64,000 nt of DNA from UBA946 sp031550725. GTDB lineage: Bacteria > Bacillota > Clostridia > Oscillospirales > Ruminococcaceae. Made by a program: the position numbers and the translations under genes. Shown here piece by piece: positions 50,554 through 57,686 of the stretch (its first letter is position 1; every line of letters begins with the position of its first letter). The notes beneath the pieces were generated by a model. That model saw only the letters and a program-made list of their open reading frames with translations. It ran no database searches and had not been told where the DNA came from. The stretch is from NCBI GenBank assembly GCA_031550725.1, contig JAVBOH010000017.1:62001-126000 (forward strand). The letters are read 5' to 3'.

Positions 50554-50994
50554 ATGACACCAAAAGAATATCTTGAGCAAGTCAGAAAAATTGACAGAAA
50601 AATAACTCTGCTGGAAGAAAAATATGAAGAAATTCATTCGTCATTATATGGCAGAGCAATCGTTTATACTTCGGATGGAGCAAAAAAATCAAGCCATGAC
50701 AATTCAATGGAAAATGCATTGATATGCGTTTTGGAAATAGAAGAAAAAATGAAAAACGAAATAAAAAACCTTATCAAATGCCGTATTGACGTGGAAAAAA
50801 GCATACATACACTTATTGATGATCCACTAGTGCAGGAAATATTCGAACGAAAATATTTGCTTTTTCAAACATGGGAGCAGATTTCACTTAAGTTAAACTA
50901 CTCTGTCGTGCATTTGCATAGACTTCATTCAGCTAATATTTCTGCTTTTTCTTCCGTTTCCAGTAATTTGTCAGAACTTCAAAGTGTTTCATGA
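50554..50994 (+). CDS. DUF1492/ArpU-like phage transcriptional regulator
   Basis: A 146-residue protein. The N-terminal ~80 residues form a coiled coil (MTPKEYLEQVRKIDRKITLLEEKYEEI...). The C-terminal part (about 95-130) resembles sigma region 4: LVQEIFERKYLLFQTWEQISLKLNYSVVHLHRLHS, as in DUF1492 and ArpU proteins that switch on late phage genes. The last ~20 residues are Ser-rich and unlike the family's usual ending, perhaps because downstream phage sequence was lost. AAAAAGGAG ribosome site. Confidence 0.8.
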   Translation: MTPKEYLEQVRKIDRKITLLEEKYEEIHSSLYGRAIVYTSDGAKKSSHDNSMENALICVLEIEEKMKNEIKNLIKCRIDVEKSIHTLIDDPLVQEIFERKYLLFQTWEQISLKLNYSVVHLHRLHSANISAFSSVSSNLSELQSVS

Positions 50995-51013
50995 AAAATA
51001 CCGAATAATAGTG

Positions 51014-51062
51014 AAAACGAGCCGTAACAATGGTAAATATAACCATTGTTACGGCTCGTTTT
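51014..51062. terminator. Bidirectional terminator, 21-bp perfect stem
   Basis: 51014-51034 pairs perfectly with 51042-51062 around a 7-base loop, flanked by AAAA and TTTT. It separates the phage-type genes from phoR. Confidence 0.9.
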
Positions 51063-51079
51063 GATGGGGTATATCGGAT

Positions 51080-52726
51080 TTAACGGAATATTAAAGTAAT
51101 TTTTGTGCCTTTATCAACTTCGCTGTCAAGCAAAATTTCTGCATTATGTAGCATAGCAGCGTGTTTTACTATTGATAAACCAAGTCCTGTGCCGCCTGTG
51201 TCTTTTGAACGAGCCTTATCAATACGGTAAAAACGTTCAAAAACCCTGACTTGCTCACCCTTTGGTATGCCAATGCCAGTATCGCTGACGGAAAGTACAG
51301 TAAGACCGTTCTCATTTGCAGTTTCAATAGTAACCTCACCGCCGCTGCGGTTGTATTTAACAGCATTATCGCAAAGGTTATAGACCATTTCCTCAAGAAT
51401 TTGTCTGTAACCACTGACAACAATTTTTTCGCCCTTTATGGTGAATTTGACATCCTTGCGTTTCGCTGCATCAGAAAGAACTTCAATCTGTGTGCTGCAA
51501 AGTGCGGACAAATCAACGTTTTCCTTATCAGGAAGTGATTCACTCTCATCAAGCTTGGATAAATCGAGAATATCGCCAATTAAGCGGACAAGTCTTTTTG
51601 CCTCAGTGAAAATCTTTTCAGCAAACTTCTTTGTATCTTCCGAAGGGGCTAAGCCATTCATCATAATTTCTGCATAGCCTGAAATAGATGTAAGCGGAGT
51701 TTTAAGCTCATGCGATACATTTGCGCTGAATTCACGGCGAAGCCTTTCACGTTCAAGCTTTTCTGTGACATCCATGATTAAAAGAACAGCACCAGCAGTT
51801 GCTTTTTTCTTATGTACAGGGTTGCAGATGATTTGATAATGACGAGCATCAATCTCCATAATATTGTCAGCTTTTTTGCCGAGCCTGATATCATCAACCA
51901 AATGCCTGAAAAACTCACCTCTGTTCACAGCCAAAAGACTGCTGCCAATTTTTATTTCACCCAGAATATTTGATGCACTTTGATTGAAAACTAAAATTTC
52001 AGAGTTCTGGTTCAAAAGCATAAAGCCTTCCTGCATATTTTCAGTAATGGCATTAAACTCATACTGCTTTTGACGAAGTTCAGCAATTTTTTCGTCGTTT
52101 TCAACCTTCTGAACGACTATTTTACGTAAAAGTGGTGTCAATTCTTCATCAGCTGTGTTCTTCTCAGGATTTTCAAGGTCAAGTGCATTAATTGGTTTTA
52201 CAATCATTTTTGCGGTTTTCCATGACATATATATTGACAGGATTATTATAACACCTAAAATAACTATAAACGGCTGCATAATGCCGAAAATTAGCGTAAC
52301 AAATGAATATCTTGTGCTTCCAAGACGCAGAATGCTGCCGTCATCAAGCTTAACAGCATAATAAAGCGTTGAATGATAAACGGTATCGGACAATCTGTTG
52401 TCAGTTCCAGTTCCGTTTGCAAACGCTTGCTTTACTTCAGGACGAGTGCCGTGGTTATCCATTTTTGTAATATCAGCAATACTGTCATAAAAAACAGTAC
52501 CGTCTGATGAAATTAATGTTATTCTATCTTCATCATTACCGATTTTAGCAAAATAATCAAGCCCCTCATTTATATAACCATATTTTACATGGACCATTTC
52601 CGATTTCATATGTGCGATGCCCATATCAATGAAATAGGCATATAAAACGCTGAAAATAAGGATAAAACTTAGTATTAATGTAAGGAATGTACTGAAAAGC
52701 ATTGCTTTTGAAATTCGTTTGGACAT
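51080..52726 (-). CDS. phoR: Phosphate regulon sensor histidine kinase PhoR
   Basis: A 548-residue membrane kinase. Helix 1 (about 10-35), an extracytoplasmic domain (about 36-150), helix 2 (about 155-170), a linker, a PAS domain (about 215-310, FNAITENMQEGFMLLNQNSEILVFNQSASNILG) and the kinase core: H-box EFSANVSHELKTPLTSISGYAEI, N-box MVYNLCDNAVKYNRSGG, G1 VSDTGIGIP and G2 DTGGTGLGLSIVKHA. It follows phoP and the pst-phoU genes on the same strand. The sensed signal is probably relayed from PstSCAB-PhoU. Confidence 0.93.
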   Translation of the reverse strand: MSKRISKAMLFSTFLTLILSFILIFSVLYAYFIDMGIAHMKSEMVHVKYGYINEGLDYFAKIGNDEDRITLISSDGTVFYDSIADITKMDNHGTRPEVKQAFANGTGTDNRLSDTVYHSTLYYAVKLDDGSILRLGSTRYSFVTLIFGIMQPFIVILGVIIILSIYMSWKTAKMIVKPINALDLENPEKNTADEELTPLLRKIVVQKVENDEKIAELRQKQYEFNAITENMQEGFMLLNQNSEILVFNQSASNILGEIKIGSSLLAVNRGEFFRHLVDDIRLGKKADNIMEIDARHYQIICNPVHKKKATAGAVLLIMDVTEKLERERLRREFSANVSHELKTPLTSISGYAEIMMNGLAPSEDTKKFAEKIFTEAKRLVRLIGDILDLSKLDESESLPDKENVDLSALCSTQIEVLSDAAKRKDVKFTIKGEKIVVSGYRQILEEMVYNLCDNAVKYNRSGGEVTIETANENGLTVLSVSDTGIGIPKGEQVRVFERFYRIDKARSKDTGGTGLGLSIVKHAAMLHNAEILLDSEVDKGTKITLIFR

Positions 52727-52783
52727 ATATGTTTATCTCCCTATTAGATAATGTCTGTATAAAAATTATACAGACATCAAAAA

Positions 52784-53467
52784 TCATACTTTATTTCCGT
52801 TGAAACAATAGCCTGTTCCACGAACGGTTTCAATGCATTTATCATACTCTCCAAGTTTTTGTCTTAGCGTTCTGATATGAACATCAACAGTACGGTTTTC
52901 ACCGTCAAATGAATATCCCCAGATCAAATCAAGCAGTTTTTCCCTCGAAAATACTATCTCAGGATTTTGCATCAAAAGGTGAAGAACTTCAAATTCCTTA
53001 TGCGTAAGCGGCAGCTGAACACCTTTAACCGCAGCATATCGTCTTGCAGGAATAAGCTCTAGGTCCTCGCAGACAAGCTTATCCTTTTTAACTGAGTTGT
53101 CATTGCGGCGCAAAACCGCTCTGACTCTTGCAAGCAGCTCCATCATGCCAAATGGCTTAGCAACATAATCATCAGCGCCGCCGTCAAGGCCTAACACCTT
53201 GTCATATTCACCGCTTTTGGCTGTAAGCATTATAACGGGGATTTCCTTGGTTTTCATGTTTGATTTTAGCTTTCCGAGTATGGTTAAACCATCCTCCTCA
53301 GGCAGCATAATATCAAGCAGTATTAGTTCCGGAAGAACAGATGCTTTGTTCAAAGAATTCCAAAATTCCGATGGCAAAGCAAACCCTTCTGCTATAAAAT
53401 CAGAATGGTTAAGTGTATACACCACCAATTCTCTTATGTTATGGTCGTCCTCCAGAATGTAAATCAA
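52784..53467 (-). CDS. phoP: Phosphate regulon response regulator PhoP/PhoB
   Basis: A 227-residue OmpR-family regulator. Receiver domain (1-120) with the acidic pair in ILEDDHN, phospho-Asp in ELILLDIMLPEEDG, Thr in VIMLTAKSGEYDKVLGLDGGADDYVAKPFG and Lys in the same block; winged-helix DNA-binding domain (about 130-225) with LTHKEFEVLHLLMQNPEIVFSREKLLDLIWGY and RTVDVHIRTLRQKLG (each quoted in part). I read a TTG start at 53467 behind GGAGGA, one base past the phoU stop. Confidence 0.93.
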   Translation of the reverse strand: MIYILEDDHNIRELVVYTLNHSDFIAEGFALPSEFWNSLNKASVLPELILLDIMLPEEDGLTILGKLKSNMKTKEIPVIMLTAKSGEYDKVLGLDGGADDYVAKPFGMMELLARVRAVLRRNDNSVKKDKLVCEDLELIPARRYAAVKGVQLPLTHKEFEVLHLLMQNPEIVFSREKLLDLIWGYSFDGENRTVDVHIRTLRQKLGEYDKCIETVRGTGYCFNGNKV

Positions 53468-53468
53468 G

Positions 53469-54134
53469 TTAATTCTCCTCCGATTCAATTTCGTGTTCGT
53501 GTTCATGCTTCCCTGTGATTGAGTAGCATACCCACTTTGCAATATTTACTGCATGGTCACCAATTCGTTCGAGATATTTTGCAAGCATAAGCAAGTTAAC
53601 AGCATATTCACTATTTACACTCTTATCCTGAAGAATATCAACAATCTCATTTTTAACTGTGTTAAAGCCTGTGTCAGCAATGTCATCATCAGCAATAACT
53701 TTTCTTGCAAGTTCAATATCAACCTTAACAAATGATTCAATACTCTCACTAACCATCTTAATAACAGTCAGTGACATCTCACGGACATGAACTTTTCCTG
53801 CAATGTCCTTGTCATGAATCATTTTTGCAAGCTCAGAAATTTCAAAAGCATGGTCGCCGATACGTTCCATATCGGATATCATCTTTAATGCGGATGAAAT
53901 AACTCGCAAATCTCTTGCAACAGGATGCTGTTTTAGTATCAATCTCATGCAAAGAGCTTCGGTATCACGCTCCTGTTGGTTGATTTCCGCTTCAAGTGCC
54001 TCAGCTTTATCAAGAAGTTCACTGTCAGATGTCAAAAAACCTTTTACAGACGCAGCAATTATATCCTCGCACAACGCACCCATGCGAATAAGCTCAATAT
54101 TAAGCTTTTCAATTTTTTTATCAATTATAGCCAT
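53469..54134 (-). CDS. phoU: Phosphate transport regulator PhoU
   Basis: A 221-residue all-helical protein made of two PhoU repeats (about 12-100 and 115-205). Metal-cluster-type motifs are seen in EADRDTEALC-like QQERDTEALCMRLI, SALKMISDMERIGDHAFEISEL and LMLAKYLERIGDHAVNIAKW, the two ERIGDHA copies being diagnostic. It dampens PhoR signalling and modulates Pst transport. The ATG at 54134 has only a weak AGG site; the longer frame upstream overlaps the intergenic region. A His/Glu-rich tail closes the protein. Confidence 0.93.
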   Translation of the reverse strand: MAIIDKKIEKLNIELIRMGALCEDIIAASVKGFLTSDSELLDKAEALEAEINQQERDTEALCMRLILKQHPVARDLRVISSALKMISDMERIGDHAFEISELAKMIHDKDIAGKVHVREMSLTVIKMVSESIESFVKVDIELARKVIADDDIADTGFNTVKNEIVDILQDKSVNSEYAVNLLMLAKYLERIGDHAVNIAKWVCYSITGKHEHEHEIESEEN

Positions 54135-54214
54135 TATATAATACCTATCTTTCTCGCATCTACCAAATAATGTTTTTATTTTGTAAAACTTTTTGCTTTT
54201 TCTCAAAAAATATA

Positions 54215-54964
54215 TTATCCAAATCTGCCAGTAATATAATTTTCGGTACGTTTATCCTGTGGCAATGAGAATATGCTATCTGTTGAGCCAAATTCAACAA
54301 GCTCACCTAATAAGAAGAATGCGGTATTATCAGCAATTCGAAGTGCCTGCTGCATATTATGTGTAACCATTACAACAGTGTACTTTTCTTTTAGTTCGAT
54401 TGCAAGCTCCTCAATTTTTGCAGTTGAAATAGGGTCTAGCGCACTTGTTGGCTCATCCATCAAAAGCACCTCTGGCTCAACTGCCAATGCTCTTGCGATA
54501 CATAATCTTTGCTGCTGACCACCAGAAAGTCCCAGAGCATTTTTTTTAAGTCTGTCCTTAAGTTCTTCCCATATTGCCGCCTGACGCAGTGATGTTTCAA
54601 CGATTTCATCAAGCTGAACCTTGTTCTTAACGCCATGTGTACGAGGACCATATGCAATGTTGTCATAAATGCTCATTGGAAATGGATTTGGTCTTTGAAA
54701 AACCATTCCAACCTTTTTTCTAAGCTCATTTACTTCAATATCACCGTAAATAGCCTTTTTGTCTAGCTGCATTTTGCCATCAATACGACATCCTTCAACC
54801 AAGTCATTCATTCTGTTGATTGACTTTAAAAGTGTGGATTTACCACATCCTGACGGACCTATAAATGCTGTTATACACTGTTCAGGAATTTCAACATTAA
54901 CATTTTTTAGTGCCTGAAAGTCCTTATAAAACAGGTTGAACTGTCCAATATCTATTTTACCCAT
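54215..54964 (-). CDS. pstB: Phosphate ABC transporter ATP-binding protein
   Basis: A 249-residue ABC ATPase. Walker A FIGPSGCGKSTLLKS, Q-loop VGMVFQRPNPFPMSIYDNIAYGPR (the PstB-specific FQxPNPFPxSIYDN), signature LSGGQQQRLCIARALA, Walker B VLLMDEPTSALDPIST and switch VMVTHNMQQA. It powers phosphate import through PstA and PstC. Confidence 0.97.
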   Translation of the reverse strand: MGKIDIGQFNLFYKDFQALKNVNVEIPEQCITAFIGPSGCGKSTLLKSINRMNDLVEGCRIDGKMQLDKKAIYGDIEVNELRKKVGMVFQRPNPFPMSIYDNIAYGPRTHGVKNKVQLDEIVETSLRQAAIWEELKDRLKKNALGLSGGQQQRLCIARALAVEPEVLLMDEPTSALDPISTAKIEELAIELKEKYTVVMVTHNMQQALRIADNTAFFLLGELVEFGSTDSIFSLPQDKRTENYITGRFG

Positions 54965-54971
54965 AACTTTA

Positions 54972-55805
54972 TTACTCTCCGTTTCCGCCTGTTTTTAGAT
55001 TTTTTGTTAGCTTAGATGAAAGCAGATTAAGAAGTATAACCATAATAAGCAGCACGAATGCTGTTGCATATGCTTCATCCATATAAAGTCCCTCTGACAG
55101 AAGTGCATACATATGTACCGAAAGTGTACGTCCTGAGCCTAAAAGTGAACTAATACCTGCAACAGTACCTGCTGTATAAAGAAGTGCTGCTGTTTCACCA
55201 ACAATTCTTCCTATACCAAGCACGATACCTGATGTGATACCTGCACTTGCAGATGGAAGTACAATTCTGAAGATAGTACGAAGCTTTCCTGCACCAAGTC
55301 CGAAGCTTCCCTCACGGAATGAGTCCGGAACACTGATAAGTGCTTCTTCGGTTGTACGCATGATGAGCGGCAAAATCATTAATGCCAAGGTCAGAGAACC
55401 GCCTAAAAGTGAATACCCTAGGTGCATTGTTACTGCAAACAAAAGATATCCGAAAAGACCAAAAACAATAGATGGTATACCAGAAAGGGTTTCTGTTGTA
55501 AGTCTTACAAGTTTTACAAGCTTACTGCCTCTTTTTGCATATTCAACAAGGTATATAGCCGAGAAAACTCCTGCTGGAACTGCGAATAGTAAGCTTAATA
55601 ATACAACCGTAACGGTATTTATTATAGCAGGCATCATGGAAACATTATCACTTGTGTATTTCCATGCAAAAAGCGATGGCTTTAAGTTTGGTACACCTTT
55701 AATTACAATATAACCAATCATTATAAGCAAAACTGCTGCTACAAAAAATGACGATATCATAACAAGTGCTTTTAGAATTCTTGATTGTACAAATTGTTTC
55801 TTCAT
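54972..55805 (-). CDS. pstA: Phosphate ABC transporter permease PstA
   Basis: A 277-residue inner-membrane permease with six helices. The cytoplasmic coupling loop is EALISVPDSFREGSFGLGAGKLRTIFRIVLPSA, and SGIPSIVFGLFGYLLF is the conserved PstA signature. The start is either the ATG at 55805 or a TTG at 55811 that overlaps the pstC stop; AAGGAG sits 11 or 5 bases upstream respectively. It follows pstC directly. Confidence 0.95.
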   Translation of the reverse strand: MKKQFVQSRILKALVMISSFFVAAVLLIMIGYIVIKGVPNLKPSLFAWKYTSDNVSMMPAIINTVTVVLLSLLFAVPAGVFSAIYLVEYAKRGSKLVKLVRLTTETLSGIPSIVFGLFGYLLFAVTMHLGYSLLGGSLTLALMILPLIMRTTEEALISVPDSFREGSFGLGAGKLRTIFRIVLPSASAGITSGIVLGIGRIVGETAALLYTAGTVAGISSLLGSGRTLSVHMYALLSEGLYMDEAYATAFVLLIMVILLNLLSSKLTKNLKTGGNGE

Positions 55806-55807
55806 AA

Positions 55808-56668
55808 TCAATTTTTCTCCTTTTTAAGTAATGAGAAGCATATATTGATAATGAGGATAAAGATAAACAAAACAACAGCGGTTGCGATTAGTGCCTCACG
55901 GTGCAAGTCAGCGGCATAACCCATTTCAAGCACGATGTTTGCAGTCAGTGTTCGCACACCTGAAAATAAACTGTTTGGAAGAACAGGCTGATTGCCTGCA
56001 ACCATTGACACTGCAAGAGTTTCACCGATTGCTCGTCCTGTACCTAAGATAATACCTGCCATTATGCCGGACTTTGCAGCAGGGATAACAGTGAAAAATA
56101 TTGAGCGTTCATGTGTTGCACCCAGTGCTAATGCACCCTCATAATAATTCAGCGGTACTGCACGAAGTGTTGTTTCAGTTACATTAATTATCGTTGGGAG
56201 TATCATAACTCCTAAGAGTATTGATGCAGTAAGCATATTTTTACCAACACCAGTAAGCTGCTGCATTACAGGTACAAGCATTGTTAATCCGAAAAAGCCA
56301 TATACGATTGATGGAATACCTGCCAGCAAATCAATTGCCGGTTTAAAAATCTTATATACCTTTGGAGGACAGTAAAATACCATATATACAGCTGTCAGCA
56401 GTCCGATAGGAACACCGATTATCAGTGCTCCTGCCGTAACATAAATACTAGCTACAATCATTGGGAAAATGCCATAAATGTCATTCATTGGTTTCCACTT
56501 TGTGCCTGTTAAGAAATCCAGTACTCCGATTTTATGCATCGCAGGAAATCCATTGGCAAAGAGGAAAATACATATTATTATTACCGCAGCTATTGAAATA
56601 CAAGCTGCTAAGGCAAATATTCCATAGAAAAGTTTTTCTTTAACTCTACCGCTTTTAGCTGTCATCAT
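55808..56668 (-). CDS. pstC: Phosphate ABC transporter permease PstC
   Basis: A 286-residue permease with six helices. Typical stretches are DFLTGTKWKPMNDIYGIFPMIVASIYVT near the N-terminus, LAGIPSIVYGFFGLTMLVP, the coupling loop ETTLRAVPLNYYEGALALGATHERSIFF and GRAIGETLAVSMVAGNQP. Its ATG overlaps the pstS stop codon (TAATG), pointing to coupled translation. Confidence 0.95.
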   Translation of the reverse strand: MMTAKSGRVKEKLFYGIFALAACISIAAVIIICIFLFANGFPAMHKIGVLDFLTGTKWKPMNDIYGIFPMIVASIYVTAGALIIGVPIGLLTAVYMVFYCPPKVYKIFKPAIDLLAGIPSIVYGFFGLTMLVPVMQQLTGVGKNMLTASILLGVMILPTIINVTETTLRAVPLNYYEGALALGATHERSIFFTVIPAAKSGIMAGIILGTGRAIGETLAVSMVAGNQPVLPNSLFSGVRTLTANIVLEMGYAADLHREALIATAVVLFIFILIINICFSLLKKEKN

Positions 56669-57528
56669 TAGGTAATATCACTCCATTTAGTAATTTCTCC
56701 TGTGTAGATAGACTTAACCTGTTCTGCTGTTATGCTGCTAACACTGCTTTCCTTGTTAACAATTACTGCAATACCGTCAGTTGCGATAACAACTGGTGTA
56801 AGTCCGCTTGACAATTCACTATCCTTAAGCTCACGGGATGCCATACCAATATCACTGATGCCATCAATTACTGATGTCATACCAGTTGTTGAGTCACTCT
56901 GCTGTACTTCAATTGTAATGCCTGAGTTAAGTGCGAGATAAGCCTCTTTTAGCTTTTCCATAACAGGAGTTACAGAAGATGAACCTCCAACTGTCAGCTT
57001 ACCTGAAAGTCCTGCTGATGTGTAAGAAGCACCAGTGTAATCAGGGATATATTTTTCACCCTCAACAATTTTCTGACCGTCATCACTTAGAATAAAGCTG
57101 ATGAAGTCCTTGCCGATATCGCTTAGGTCATCCTTATGCGCAATGTTAAATGGACGTGAAATTTTATATGTACCGTTCTTTACAGCATCAACGGATGGAG
57201 CTGTGCCATCAACGTTTAATGCCTTAACAGTGTCATTTAATGAGCCAAGTGAAATATAACCGATAGCGTCTTTATTTCCTGCAACTGATGTCATCATAAC
57301 TGATGTGCTGTTTGTAATTTCAGCTGAATCAATTGTGTAGTCAACCTTATTGCCATCAGCATCCTTTTGTTCAATACCGAAAAGTTCAATAAATGCACCC
57401 CTTGTACCTGAGCCGTCCTCACGTGAAATAACTGTAATGTTTCCCCCTGCGGATGATGCGCATCCTGTGCAGATACCTGCAATTAATACAAATAAGCCTA
57501 TACTTTTTTTAATGTTACCTAGTTTCAT
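56668..57528 (-). CDS. pstS: Phosphate-binding lipoprotein PstS with circularly permuted halves
   Basis: A 286-residue lipoprotein with lipobox AGICTGC. It carries all the blocks of clostridial PstS but in swapped order. First come ITVISREDGSGTRGAF, NSTSVMMTSVAGNKDAIGYISLGSL, VKALNVDG and PFNIAHKDD...FILSDDGQKIV, normally the C-terminal half. Then come KLTVGGSSSVTPVMEKLKEAY, EVQQSDSTTGM, DIGMASRELKDSEL, TDGIAVIVN and VKSIYTGEITKWSDI, normally N-terminal. The protein ends there, so this is not a duplication. I choose the ATG at 57528 because the upstream ATG at 57540 touches the AAGGA site. Confidence 0.92.
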   Translation of the reverse strand: MKLGNIKKSIGLFVLIAGICTGCASSAGGNITVISREDGSGTRGAFIELFGIEQKDADGNKVDYTIDSAEITNSTSVMMTSVAGNKDAIGYISLGSLNDTVKALNVDGTAPSVDAVKNGTYKISRPFNIAHKDDLSDIGKDFISFILSDDGQKIVEGEKYIPDYTGASYTSAGLSGKLTVGGSSSVTPVMEKLKEAYLALNSGITIEVQQSDSTTGMTSVIDGISDIGMASRELKDSELSSGLTPVVIATDGIAVIVNKESSVSSITAEQVKSIYTGEITKWSDIT

Positions 57529-57557
57529 AATTTTAATCATATCCTTTCATTGATATG

Positions 57558-57618
57558 ACTATATTTTAATACTCCTATGTTAAATCTGTAATCATCCTCT
57601 TGTAAAATCTACGTTAAA
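57558..57618 (-). promoter_or_regulatory. Pho-box-like promoter of the pst-pho operon
   Basis: On the minus strand: TTTAACG (complement of 57612-57618) and TTTTACA (57601-57607) 11 bases apart, then TTACA (57587-57591) and TTTAACA (57578-57584), followed by a TATAGT -10 (57558-57563) lacking a normal -35. The repeated TTWACA elements resemble PhoP boxes. Confidence 0.5.
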
Positions 57619-57621
57619 CAT

Positions 57622-57650
57622 AAAAAGCCTTGGTTTTACCAAGGCTTTTT
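57622..57650. terminator. Bidirectional terminator downstream of the hybrid kinase
   Basis: A perfect 13-bp stem, AAAAAGCCTTGGT with ACCAAGGCTTTTT, around a 3-base loop; A/T ends serve both strands. Confidence 0.9.
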
Positions 57651-57659
57651 GAAAAAATG

Positions 57660-57686
57660 AAAATTATTTTGTAAGTAGACGTCAAT
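57660..57686 (-). repeat. Fragment of the MITE-like element at the kinase 3' end
   Basis: On the minus strand these bases match the middle of copy B (TTGACGTCTACTTACAAAAT followed by AATTTTC) without a difference. The fragment abuts the stop codon of the hybrid kinase (57686-57688). Confidence 0.65.

Noticed and set aside
55234..55713. A 159-residue plus-strand frame opposite pstA
   Set aside because: Antisense to a conserved permease, with no start site or recognisable motif.
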